Source: Triticum aestivum
Lineage: Eukaryota > Streptophyta > Magnoliopsida > Poales > Poaceae
Reading direction: 5' to 3'
Assembly: GCF_018294505.1 (NCBI RefSeq)
Contig: NC_057801.1
Span: 843,505,465-843,569,464 of the forward strand
DNA length: 64,000 nucleotides
Shown: one piece after another, positions 21,976 through 32,756 of the stretch
Position numbering within the stretch: the first letter of the stretch is position 1
Layout: the number at the start of each line of letters is the position of its first letter
Notes under the pieces: generated by a model
What the model saw: the letters and a program-made list of their open reading frames with translations, nothing else
What the model was told of the DNA's origin: nothing
The model's database searches: none
Translations under genes and position numbers: made by a program

Positions 21976-24900
21976 ATGGTGAAGGAGAAGACAGCGGCCT
22001 TGGAGCGCGTGAAGAAGGCGACAGCGACGGGGAAAGCGAAGGGGAGAGCGTCTAGTCGGGGCGGATCTTCATCAAGGTCCCGCCTGCCAAAAGGTTGGGT
22101 CCAAGGGGATTGGATCCGCTCAACCATCACCGAGACGGATCTCAATGACCTGGCCAACGAAGGTCTGATCCCCCATGGGTCAGCAAGGCTTCCGGGGACC
22201 GAGTGTCAACCGCAGCCGCAGGAGGGTGAGTGCGTTCTCCTAGCCACTGATGTAGACCGTGGATTCTCTCTGCCGCCGAGTGTTTTCTTCCGAGGGTTTC
22301 TGAATTTCTTTGGGGCGCAACTCCACCATTTCACTCCCAACTCCATCGCCTATCTTGCTGCTTTTGTGTCCATGTGCGAGAACTTCCTAGGTTGTCGACC
22401 ACACTGGGGTCTCTTTAAGCACATATTCACCTGTCGCTCACAGACGGTGAAAAAGGCGAGTCCGAATGATGAGAGGACTAAGGTTATCCAGATGTGCGGG
22501 GGTCTTGGGATTCAGATGAGGAGTAAGAGTACTTTCCCGGCCATGACCCTTCCTGAGTCGGTTAGAGGGTGGCAGTCGACTTGGTTCTACTGCCAAGACG
22601 AGTCGACACCGGGGCAGTCGACTGGTCTCCCTCCATTCTCCGTGGACCGAGCGGACAAACCCTCTTCTCTGAAGGTGCTCCCTGAGGAGAAACCTTAGGT
22701 AAAAATGTTGATGGAGCGCGTAGTTCAGCTCGTTCGGGATGGAGTGACGGGTATGGATCTTCTGGAGGTCTTCCTTAGACGGCGCATCCAACCACTTCAG
22801 TACCGAGGCCACCCGATGTGGCTGTACTGTGGCGCCGAAGACACCAGTCGGGTCCATCCAGAAGCGGTCGACGACGCCACACTAGAGAGGTGGATGGCCG
22901 CAATCACAGGGAATAAGGACAACCCTCGAGGGGCTAGGAGGATCCCACCACTCGACTGCACCTACACACCAGACACGGTATGACCATTTGTCTCTAATTG
23001 TAATCTTGATTTATCCATTCTGCTCCACTGCAAATTGGTCGATTGAACTTTGTCTTGTTCTGTTGTCTGTCAGGCCACCACTGAGCTGTACTTGATGCCC
23101 AATGGGGCGCAAGTGCCGACTGAGGAGGAGGAAGGAAGTGGGGGCGAAAGCCCGGAGGAGTGGGATTCGGATGCTGACGACGATGACGAGGGTGATGACT
23201 CGGGTGAGGAGGAAGAAGAGGAGGAGGAGCAGGAAGTTGCACCTCCTCGCTCGGAAAGACACTCGAAGCTTGTCCATGATCCCGCGGCCGAGCGTGGTAA
23301 GGGGGTCGCAACCGCCACGCAGTCGACCAAGCGCCCTCGGACTACTTCTCCGGTGCCGACTGAGAAGGCTCCGAAGCAATCTCGAGTGGCACCGTCGAAA
23401 CCGGCGAAGGTCTTGCCAAAGATTAAGATGGTGATCCCCACTATCTCAGGGTAATGGCAGTCTTGAGTTTTCCCGTTTCATGAACTTGTTCTTGGTCGAC
23501 TCATGAGCCAATCGACTGACTTCTGGAACTGCAGTGCTGCTACTTCTGATACCTCGGCCAGGGCTGAAGACCACGAGATGGAGGATGCTGTTACCTCAAA
23601 ACCTGGTATGACTCTTGTAATTCCGTTTTCTGTCGATTGACTTATTGTCTCTATTTTTGATTCTTTCTGCAGCTTCATCTAACATTGTTATTAACCTTCC
23701 TGACGACGACGACGAGGAACCACTGAGGCGGAGGAGGAACAAGAAAGCTTCTGCTGGCAAGGCGACTCAGGACGTGCCAGCACCTGAGATGTTGGTCGTG
23801 GAGGGAGACAATGTCACTCGTCCTACCGTATCTTTTGCGGTGCCGTTGACGAGTGCTCGCCCTTCACCGTCGAGTGCTGCTCAACCCTCGCTTTTCTCAA
23901 CCCACCACGTCCTGGAAGACCAAGTTAGTGTTGCTAAAGAAGCAATACGCCAAGCGGGGGTCATGATGGAGCAAGTGAAGGCAATCCGAGAAGCCAGCCA
24001 GGCAGCCTACGACGCCAGTTCAGCTCTTCAGAGTAATGTTCAGGTCAGTCGGTCACTGCCTGTTCTGTTAGGATATGATATCCGAAAACCCTTCTTTCTC
24101 AAATTCTTAGAGTTTGTCCTACACCGACTGGGTGTGTCGATTAAAGTTCTGGGTTAGTGGGGGCACGCTGAGTGCACCCATTGGGTGTAGTCCCCAAGGC
24201 TATGGTGGACTGCTAGCAGTCGACCATAGTCTTTATGTCTTAAGTTTTTTCTTCACTTGACTAAGTCGAATGGATTCATAGACCGGTGGGGGCATGCTGA
24301 GTGCACCCACTGGGTGTAATCTCCGAGACTGTGGTCGACTGCTGGCAGTCGACTATAGTCTGAAGAACACCTCCCATTTTTTGGGCAACTGGTCGACTCT
24401 AACTGATAAAACTAGTGGGGGCACGCTGAGTGCACCCACTAGGTGTAGTCCCCGAGACTATGGTCGAATGTTTGTATTCAGCCGTAGTCTTAGAAACGCT
24501 ATGATTTTTCCTTAGTCACTCGGAAGTGAATTGTCTTTGACATCTGTCGATTGGTTCTTCGTAGAAATCCTGTGACCTTGCAGCTCGTTATACTGAGTTG
24601 GAGAACAAACACATCCAGCTCGAGCTTGATCTGAAATTGGCCGAAGAGAACTTAACGAAGGCGAAGGAGGAAGCTAAAGGTATGTTTGGTGAGGCCCTCA
24701 ACGACTGCCTTTGCCTCTTGTTTGTTTCAGAGTCTGATCTCACTGTAACTTTGCAGACAAAGTGAGGGATGCCCTGAAGAAGCAAGACCTTGACTTGGCT
24801 GAGATGCAGAAAGCTGCTTTAGAGAAGACTAAGCTTGCAGATGAGAAGCTGGCTTCAGTCACCAAGCTTGAAGAAGAAAACACCAATCTGAAAGCTGCTC

Positions 24901-25557
24901 TTGATGCTGCCAACCAGGAGGTCAGTCGACTGAAAAGTGACAAGACCACCCTGAATGACAAGGCCAGTGAGTTGGTGAGAAAGAAGAACGATCTGGAGGC
25001 TTATCTGGGTGGACTTGCTAAGAAGCTATTCCTCATGCTTGAAGGTAATCTTTTATATCAAACAAATATTTTAACTATGATCTCCGACTGTTGTCTTGAC
25101 TCGGTAGTTGTGCTTGCAGAATTTTGCCAGACCTTTGAAGAGGAGACTGGTCGACTGGAAGTAAACCTGGACCCCATCAACTCTCCTGTGAAAGATGAAG
25201 TCGCCATGAATGTGCTCCGGCTTGAATCTCGTGTTGCTGCTGTCATCGACTATCTCGCAAGGCTGAAGGTCGCAACTTCTTGCATCGACACAACACTCTG
25301 GCCAAGAGAGACGCTCCAGAACGACCTCGAGTCTCTGATGACTCGATTGAACGAGGTCCCAAGTCGAGTGCAGGAGTGGAAGAAGTCTTCGGCCAGGTGT
25401 GGTGCGGATGTTGCTCTGTCTCTGGTCCGCGTTCACTGCAAGGATGCACGATTTCTGATTTTTCATGGAGACCTTCATTGCTATTGCCACTAGGATTGCA
25501 GATGGAATTGACCTGGACGAGTTTGTTGCACCTTCCAGCCCTCCACAGGAGGGGTAA
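21976..25557 (+). pseudogene. T1 antisense spliced gene (Transposase_28 / 'putative gypsy type transposon')
   Basis: A seven-exon gene runs opposite to pol: 21976-22977, 23074-23450, 23535-23605, 23673-24043, 24565-24679, 24757-25044 and 25120-25557. All introns are GT-AG and the phases match (0,2,1,0,1,1). Exon 1 carries the Transposase_28 core (LQLHHFTPNSIAYLAAF, CENFLGCRPHWGLFKHIF-like, and LQYRGHPMW after the stop). Exon 2 is Glu/Asp-rich followed by a basic stretch. Exons 4-7 are a long Lys/Glu/Leu coiled coil. The start is the ATG followed by VKEKTAALERV, because the upstream frame is a leader. Lesions are an in-frame TAG at 22696-22698 and a frameshift near 25460 before a C-terminal ending PPQEG. 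The function of this protein class is unknown despite the Pfam name. Confidence 0.85.
24155..24540. repeat. Three about 128-bp tandem repeats in intron 4 of the T1 antisense gene
   Basis: Copies start near 24155, 24285 and 24412 with GTGGGGGCACGCTGAGTGCACC, then GGTGTAGTCCCCGAGACTATGGTCGA. They lie wholly within the intron between exons 24043 and 24565. Confidence 0.9.
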
Positions 25558-25770
25558 AAAACTTCTGAGCTTGATACTTTAAATTTGCCTCGGTATGCCG
25601 AGTGAGTTTTGTAACCGACAAACCTTAACAGGCCTAGCGCCTGAGCACTTTCGGTTCCGTTAGGTGTTTTCCGAACTCGGATTCAACGTTGAATATGTTT
25701 GCATTTGGTTTAAGGTGTCTTTTGCAGGTTAAAGCGAACCGCTCATTGCAATCGACTTGTTGCCCAATAC

Positions 25771-26631
25771 ACTTAGGCGAGCACTGGGCTGCAGCTAAGC
25801 CCCCGAGTGGGAGGTCTGCTCTCCACTCGGTAGGATTTCAGATACTTAGGCGAGCACTGGGCTGCAGCTAAGCCTCCGAGTGGGAGGTTTGCTCTCCACT
25901 CGGTAAGATTTTCAAAAACATAGGCGAGCACTGGGCTGCAGCTAAGCCCCCGAGTGGAAGGTCTGCTCTCCACTCGGTAGGATTTAAGATACTTAGGCGA
26001 GCACTGGGCTGCAGCTAAGCCCCCGAGTGGGAGGTCTGCTCTCCACTCGGTAGGATTTCAGATACTTAGGCGAGCACTGGGCTGCAGCTAAGCCTTCGAG
26101 TGGGAGGTCTGCTCTCCACTCGGTAGGATTTTCAAAAACTTAGGCGAGCATTGGGCTACAGCTAAGCCCCCGAGTGGGAGGTCTGCTCTCCACTCGGTAG
26201 GATTTTCAAAAACTTAGGCGGGCACTGGGCTGCAGCTAAGCCCCCGAGTGGGAGGTCTGCTCTCCACTCGGTAGGATTTTCAAAAACTTAGGCGAGCACT
26301 GGGCTGCAGCTAAGCCCCCGAGTGGGAGGTCTGCTCTCCACTCGGTAGGATTTTGTATTGGTGGCGTAGCTCGGAAGGAGAGGGTAGAAGTCGACCTGCA
26401 CCTCGTCCTCCTTGCAGAGCGCACGTTGTATTTGTGGCGTAGCTCGGAAGGAGAGGGTAGCAGTCGACCTGCACCTCGTCCTCCTTGCAGAGCGCATGTT
26501 GTATTTGTACCTAGGCGAGCGCAATGCTGCAGCTAAGCCTCCGAGTGGAAAGCTGGCTTACCACTCGGTAGGATTTTGTTTAACTTAGGCGAGTACTTGG
26601 ACTGCAGCTAAGCCTCCGAGTGGAAGGCTGG
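25771..26631. repeat. T1 73-74-bp tandem array, left part
   Basis: Units marked by AGGCGAGCACTGGGCTGCAG occur at 25775, 25848, 25922, 25995, 26068, 26142, 26216 and 26290. They share GAGTGGGAGGTCTGCTCTCC and ACTCGGTAGGATTT. Two units of unrelated sequence but the same length follow (26364-26512, GGCGTAGCTCGGAAGGAGAG), and then variant units start at 26513 and 26587. T2 interrupts at 26632. The array lies between the antisense gene and pol, the usual site of variable tandem repeats in this lineage. Confidence 0.93.
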
Positions 26632-27148
26632 TGTCGGTGTCAAAACTGGCGGATCTCGGGTAGGGGGTCCCGAACTATGCGTCTAGGCGAATGGTAATAG
26701 GAGACAAGGGACACGATGTTTTACCCAGGTTCGGGCCCTCTTGATGGAGGTAAAAACCTACGTCCTGCTTGATTGATATTGATATTGTGGATGTTTACAA
26801 GAGTGGATCTACCATGAGATCAACGAGGCTAAACCCTAGAAGCTAGCCTATGGTATGATTGTAATGGTTGTTGTTTTGTCCTACGGACTAGAGCCATCCG
26901 GTTTATATAGACACCGGAGAGGGCTAGGGTTACATAGAGTCGGTTACAATGGTAGGAGATCTACATATCCGTATCGCCAAGCTTGCCTTCCACGCCAAGG
27001 AAAGTCCCATCCGGACACGGGACGAAGTCTTCAATCTTGTATCTTCATAGTCTTGGAGTCCGGTCGATGATGATAGTCCGGCCGATGATAGTTCGGCCGA
27101 TGATGGTGGTCCGGCTATCCGGACACCCCCTAATCCGGGAGTCCCTCA
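26632..27148 (-). repeat. T2 3' LTR
   Basis: 517 bp. In reverse complement it aligns with 41456-41920 (GGGAGTC..GGATTAGGGGGTGTCCGGA, TTGGCGTGGAAGGCAAGC, TATATAAACCGGATGG, GGGTTTAGCC, CAAGCAGGACGTAGG). The minus-strand TATA word is TATATAAACCGG. Confidence 0.93.
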
Positions 27149-27473
27149 GTAGCCCCCGAACCAGGCTTCAATGACGATAAGTCCAGCATGTGTGTAGTCT
27201 TCGGCATTGCAAGGCGGGTTCTCCTTCAAGTTCTACATACCTGCCGAACAATGTCCGGCTTCCTCATCAATGTTGCGCGTCTTGGCTTCCACGCCCAATA
27301 ATGGACTTCTTCCACGCGTCGTGCGAATGTGAAAAGCCAGGGTGTCTTTTATGTTTTACCCCCTAGTTGTGCGAATAATCTGCCTATAAGGGAGGCAAGA
27401 ATCCAGATCCAAATCACCATCTTCCTCCCGCAAATACTCATCGGAGCGCTTTCGACCAAGAATCCATTCCATC

Positions 27474-28418
27474 ATGGACCGTCAACGCGGCTCCTCTTCT
27501 CGCGCTCCCAGCCCTTTGCCAGGAGATTGGAGGAGATGCTCTGTTCCGCACAACGAGCTAGTGAAGCTCCAAGCGGGGGGATATCTCCCTCCGGCCTTCA
27601 TGGTTCCGGTTCGAGCTGGGCTGGCCACCTACAAAGGTGGGAAGCAGGCAGAGGTTACCCCAAGTCCCAACAAAGGGGAGCGGGTATGCTTCGTCCCCTA
27701 TCTGATAAGGGGGCTCGGATTTCCTGTACATCCATTCCTCCGCGGGCTCCTGGAGTTCTACAGACTCCAGCTTCATCACCTCACGCCCACCTCAATCCTG
27801 CATATTGCGGGTTACGTAGCTCTTTGCGAGCTATTCCTGGGCGTCGAGCCCCATTTCGCGCTGTGGAAGTGGTTGTTCTGCCTTGTACCCCGCTCTTACG
27901 AGGGGTCCATATATCAAGTGGGTAGCGCCGAAATATGGCGCATTGCCGGGACCGGATATCCATCCGGAACCCCTAAGAAGGCGTCCGAAGACTGGCCTTC
28001 GGAATGGTTTTATATAAAAGACGCTCCGCTGCCGGACCCTGTTCGGATCGGCCTCCCGGGGTTCAGCAATGTTCCTCTGAAGAAACGCCTTAGTTGGCGT
28101 CTGCGGAGCCCCCAACTGGAGGAAAACAAGAGCGTCCGTTATTTGATGGGCCGAATAAGGTTACTGGCCCATGCCGGATTGACCATGATTGGAGTCATGG
28201 CAACATGCATTATGCGGGGGGTGCAGCCACTACAATACAGGGGCCACTCCATGTGGGATTTCAACGGGGAGGACGATGCCACCCGTCATGGCCGCAAAGG
28301 GCCGGATTCGGTCGAAGATCTGGTGACGATCCTGTCCGGCCTGTATAAGGGGGAGAAGGAGGATTTCCTTCGGACGAACCCATTAAATGGGTTCTCCATG
28401 AATAATCCCCGGCCTTGG
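27474..28418 (+). CDS. T2 antisense gene exon 1 (Transposase_28 domain), open
   Basis: This is a 315-codon uninterrupted exon from an ATG (MDRQRGSSSRAPS) to a GT donor at 28419. The core reads LQLHHLTPTSILHIAGYVALCELFLG and VEPHFALWKWLF, then ASEDWPSEWFYIKD and, near the end, VQPLQYRGHSMW. These are the same blocks as in T1 exon 1, in the same order. It is the same protein class as the T1 antisense gene, on the strand opposite to the element's own transcription. Exon 2 (28497-28694) follows after an AG acceptor in phase 0. Length and motifs are complete for this domain. The biochemical role is unknown. Confidence 0.85.
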
Positions 28419-28496
28419 GTGAGCGAACGCTCTACGTGCTCGACCCATGCTTTTCGAAACTTAAGTTTCTTATATTGTGTTCTTCTTTCGACGCAG

Positions 28497-29222
28497 GAGC
28501 TGCGCCGGATCGTGGAGGACATGCTAAGTCCAGCTCCGCAACCCGAGGATCTAGAGAGATCCCGGGATCCGGCCTCCGAAGAGGATTCGGACATAATGGT
28601 GGAGCTAATCGACGGGGTGTTCCACCAGCTCAGCATGGACAATGCTTTAGTCGCCATCACGACCGACTATCCCGGACTATATCCGGCTTCCCAGGTGATT
28701 GCGATCGAAGTCCCGACACCGTCATTCCTTCCTTGCTTATTTCTGACCACCGTATATGATGGCGCCGTGCAGGAGGCGCCCCTAGGGCGAGAAGCCGAGC
28801 CCGCGGTGGCTGGCTAACAAAGGCCAGTCCGGACCAGTAGGCGGAAGAGGAGCGCGGCGCGGACTGAAGCGTCACCGCAAAGGTGTAGCTCACAATTCAT
28901 TATTTAGAGCAACGTTCCTAGGAAGCGTTTGAGTGCTCATGACTTTTGTAGGGAAAAAAGCATCCGCCGGACTGCGGGCGTGGAGTTTGCCAATCCAACC
29001 TCTACCAGCCAGGCTCCAGCACCTGGTCTGGAGGGGGAGGCGAGTGCAAGGCGCGAGCCGTACGTTCCTCTGACGGAGGATGCCGACAGACTGTCCGCCA
29101 CCAAGTCTGAGGTGGAGAGCGCCCTGAATAACAGGCGCCGCCGGACAGTATTTCGTGACGCGTGCTTCTCCCCCGAGGCGTTGAATGCCTTTAACGCGGG
29201 GGACGCGCACCTTCGTGCTTGG
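28497..29222 (+). pseudogene. T2 antisense gene, exons 2-3 and truncated continuation
   Basis: Exon 2 (28497-28694, 66 codons, acidic, ELRRIVEDMLSP...) is flanked by AG and GT and keeps phase 0. A third exon begins after CGTGCAG at 28773 but meets an in-frame TAA after 14 codons, unless another splice site is used. A further open part (about 28930-29222, EPYVPLTEDADRL, RRTVFRDACFSPEALNAF) belongs to the same gene type and is cut where T1 array sequence resumes. Confidence 0.65.
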
Positions 29223-29640
29223 ACAGCAGCTAAGCCTCCGAGTGGAAGGCTGACTTACCACTCGGTAGGATTTTGTTGAACTTAGGCGAGTACTTGGACT
29301 GCAGCTAAGCCTCCGAGTGGAAGGCTGGCTTACCACTCGGTAGGATTTTATTTAACTTAGGCGAGTACTTGGACTGCAGCTAAGCCTCCGAGTGGAAGGC
29401 TGGCTTACCACTCGGTAGGATTTTATTTAACTTAGGCGAGTACTTGGACTGCAGCTAAGCCTCTGAGTGGAAGGCTGGCTTACCACTCGGTAGGATTTTG
29501 TTTATCTTAGGCGAAACGGATTTCGCAGCTAAGCCTTCGCGTGGGAGACTGGCTCACCACTCAGTTAGGATTTTTTTTACAGACTTAGGCGAATCGGATT
29601 CGCAGCCAAGCCACCCACTGGGGGATTGTTTTATGTGGAC
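29223..29640. repeat. T1 tandem array, right part
   Basis: Variant units of 75-78 bp (AGGCGAGTACTTGGACTGCAG, GTGGAAGGCTGGCTTACC, ACTCGGTAGGATTTT) start at 29284, 29359, 29434, 29509 and 29587. The last two degrade towards the end of pol. This continues the left array part across the T2 insertion. Confidence 0.92.
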
Positions 29641-29734
29641 AAAAAAAATAACAATTACTGGGAAGATTATAAAGCTCTTGTCTTTGATAAATAAACTACA
29701 GAAGTACTTTTATTACAACTCATCAAGTGAATAC

Positions 29735-30973
29735 TTAAGTGTAAAAGGGGCGGAGAAGCTCCGCGTTCCAAGCTCGGGGCTCATTGATCTGAGGCTCGAC
29801 ATTGTAAAGACGGTATGCTCCATTGTGGAGAACCTTGGTGACGATGAAGGGACCTTCCCAAGAAGGAGCAAGCTTGTGTGGTTTCTGCCGATCCACTCGG
29901 AGAACTAAATCTCCTTCCTGGAAGGCTCGACTCTTCACGTTTTTGGCGTGGAAGCAACGCAAGTCTTGTTGATGAATGGTCGACCTGATCACAGCCATCT
30001 CCCTTTCTTCCTCTAAGGTCGACTGCATCCTGCCGCGCTTGTTCTGCTTCAGCTTCGGTGTAGAGCTCGACCCGGGGAGCATTGTGGAGAAGATCACTCA
30101 GCAAGACTGCTTCAGCTCCATAGACCAAGAAGAATGGAGTTCTTCCAGTCGACCGCTTGGGCATGGTCCTTAACCCCCAAAGCACCGAGGGAAGTTCGTC
30201 GACCCATGCACCAGCCGCATGCTTGAGATCACGCATCAAACGGGGTTTCAACCCTTTGAGAATCAAGCCGTTGGCTCGTTCTTCCTGTCCATTCGACTGT
30301 GGATGGGCAACTGAAGTATAGTCGACTCGTGTGCCTTGAGACGTGCAGAAAGCTCTAAATTCTTTGGAATCAAAGTTTGACCCGTTGTCAGTGATGATGC
30401 TGTGCGGGACTCCATATCTGAATATCAATTCTCTGATGAAGCTGACAGGAGTACCGACATCGAGGTTTTTGATGGGTTTGGATTGACTATCTCCTTTGCC
30501 ATTTCATTCACTCTTGGCCAATAAAATCCGGCTCGGTATGCTTTGGCCACGATGGTCCGAGAGGACGCATGATGGCCACAGGTTCCCGAGTGGATGTCAT
30601 CAAGGATTATTCGACCTTCCTCCAGTGTTATGCATTTCTGACCAACTCCAGTCGCGCTTTCTCTGTACAGTTGTCCCCTTATCACGGTAAAGGCCTTAGA
30701 TCGGCGGACGATCTGTCGAGCCTCTTCTTCATCCTCCGGGAGTTCTTTCCTCAAGATATACGCGATATATGGTACTGTCCAATCGGGAGTGATCACTAAA
30801 ACTTCCATGATCAGGTCGACCACTGCTGGGACTTCAACCTCAGTCGGATCCGTAACACTCTTAGGTTGCGGAGCTTCGTCGGTAAAAGGATCTTCTATGA
30901 CTGATGGAGTATGGATATGCTCCAAGAACACATCACTGGGGATGGCTTCTCTCTTGGATCCTATCTTCGCCAA
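29735..30973 (-). pseudogene. T1 integrase, internal deletion and frameshift
   Basis: The frame 30425-30973 shows the integrase N-terminal zinc region up to HSGTCGHHASSRT and GFYWPRVNEMAKE, then jumps at about 30480-30490 to a downstream block (KNLDVGT... in another frame). The next frame (29781-30428) has the second catalytic Asp (ITDNGSNF) and the Glu (SNGQEERANG). The zinc-finger cysteines and the first catalytic Asp are missing. A frameshift near 30020-30060 moves to the frame 29735-30097, which carries the C-terminal part (FQEGDLVLR, KLAPSWEGPF, WNAELLRPFYT) and the natural stop. The enzyme cannot be functional. Confidence 0.88.
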
Positions 30974-30977
30974 ATCA

Positions 30978-31352
30978 TCAGCTGCTTTTCAGTCGGGGTA
31001 TGTGGTGGAGCTCTAACCCTTCGAACTTCTTTTCGAGCTTCCTCACTGCATTGCAGTATCCAGTCATGGCTGGGCTTCTAACGTCCCACTCCTTCATCAC
31101 CTGATTGACCACCAAATCTGAGTTGCCATAGACCATAAGGCGACGGACGCCGAGTGAAATGTCCATGCGCAACCCATACAAGAGTGCTTCATATTCTGCT
31201 TCATTGTTGGAGGAATCAAAGTGGATTTGGAGCACATATCTGAGTTTATCTCCTCGGGGGGAAACCAAAACAACCCCAGCACCAGAACCATTTAACATCT
31301 TAGAGCCATCAAAGAACATGGTCCAATGCTCCGAGTGAACTTGAGTCGTCTG
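30978..31352 (-). pseudogene. T1 second (archaeal-type) RNase H
   Basis: Degrades RNA in RNA-DNA hybrids. Visible blocks are WTMFFDGSK (first Asp), NNEAEYEALLYGL (Glu) and VYGNSDLVVNQV (third Asp), the arrangement of the extra RNase H that marks Tat-lineage Gypsy elements. The frame is continuous with the RT frame upstream except for a TAG at 31353-31355. It ends at about 30978 by a small deletion/frameshift just after HHIPRLK. Confidence 0.85.
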
Positions 31353-31355
31353 CTA

Positions 31356-32756
31356 TTGCTCAATCCACTCGGCAAGGAAATCTGCTATAGCCTGGGACTT
31401 AATGGCTTTCTTTGCCTCGAATTTGATATCAAGGGGAAGGAGTTCAATCGCCCATTTAGCCACTCGACCAGTTGCATCTCTGCTGTGCAGAATCTCTGAC
31501 AATGGTGCCTCGCTGACGACTGTAATGTCATGATCAGAGAAATAATGAGCAACCTTCTTCATGGTCATGTAGATCCCATATACGAGCTTCTGATAATCAG
31601 GATATCTTTGCTTCGATGGGGTCAAAACTTCAGAGAGATAATACACTGGGCGCTGAACTTTGAAGGCTTTCTCTTCTTCTTCCCGCTCGACCGTAAGTAC
31701 TGTACTGACGACCTGTCCTGTGGCTGCAATATAAAGCAACAGAGGCTCTTTGCTGATTGGAGCAGCAAGCACCGGCTGGGTGGAGAGTAGAGCTTTTATC
31801 TCGGCAAACGCTGCATCAGCTTCTAGAGTCCACTCGAACTTGTCTGCCTTCTTCATCAGTCGGTAAAGAGGCAACGCCTTTTCACCGAGGCGAGAGATGA
31901 ACCGACATAACGCGGCCAAGCATCCAGTAAGCTTCTGGACGTCATGCACACGCACAGGGCGTTTCATTCGGAGTATGGTGCCAAATTTTTCTGGGTTAGC
32001 ATCGATTCCTCGTTCTGAAACGAGAAAACCGAGTAACTTTCCGCCAGGTACTCCGAATGTGCACTTTGATGGATTGAGCTTGATATCATACCTCCTGAGA
32101 TTGGCAAATGTTTTAGCTAGGTCAGTCAACAGGTCGGAACCCTTTCGTGACTTGACCACGATATCATCCATCTACGCTTCCACATTCCGACTTATTTGAG
32201 TGAGTAAACACTTTTGAATCATCCTCATGAACGTGGCTCCGGCATTCTTGAGGCCGAATGGCATGGTGATATAGCAGAAGCACCTGAATGGAGTGATGAA
32301 AGCTGTTTTGATTTCGTCAGGTCCATACAGACGGATCTGATGATACCCGGAATAAGCGTCTAAAAAAGACAATCTCTCGCACCCCGCAGTCGAGTTGACA
32401 ATTTGGTCGATGCGAGGGAGAGGAAAATGATCTTTTGGGCAGGCCTGATTGATATGTTTGAAATCAATGCACATGCGAAGTGAGTTTTCCTTCTTGGGAA
32501 CCATGACGACATTGGCGAGCCACTCGGAGTGGTATATCTCTCGGATAAACTCTGCTGCAAGGAGTCGAGCCACCTCCTCGCCAATGGCTTTTTTCTTCTG
32601 AACGGCGGACCGTCGAAGATGTTCTTTAACAGGTTTCGCTTTTGAGTTGACTCTAAGGTGATGCTCAGCCAGCCCCCTGGGAACACCCGGCATGTCAGCT
32701 GGCTTCCATGCAAAGATGTCCCAGTTCTCACGGAGGAACTGGATGAGCGCTTCTTC
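31356..32756 (-). pseudogene. T1 reverse transcriptase and first RNase H, stop at active site
   Basis: The RT blocks are in order: SEWLANVVMVPKK, RMCIDFKHINQACPKD, FLDAYSGYHQI (catalytic Asp), FGLKNAGATFMRMI, then VEA, a TAG at 32172-32174, and MDDIVVKS. The TAG replaces the tyrosine of the YVDD-type motif, and the following Val is Met. After this come LGFLVSERGI and a degenerate first RNase H (LLLYIAATGQVVS). The frame is otherwise unbroken from 32756 to 31356. Another TAG at 32757-32759 separates it from protease. Confidence 0.92.

Larger units (their letters stand above)
26632..29222 (-). mobile_element. T2: truncated Tat-family Gypsy fragment (3' LTR plus antisense gene N-terminal part)
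   Basis: The 3' LTR is at 26632-27148 (plus-strand ends TGTCGG and CCCTCA), with the minus-strand polypurine tract TTCGGGGGCTAC at 27149-27160. The 5' portion of an antisense gene follows, and the sequence returns to the T1 array at about 29219-29225. Gag, pol and the 5' LTR are gone. The right junction shares the word CTTGGAC with the T1 array unit, suggesting deletion at microhomology. The LTR matches T3 (41456-41920) in reverse orientation, so T2 and T3 belong to the same family. Confidence 0.85.

Noticed and set aside
25771..29640. Regular 73-75-bp repeats that could look like a CRISPR array
   Set aside because: Units are almost fully repeated with no distinct spacers, no cas genes are present, and the setting is a plant Gypsy element between its pol and antisense gene.
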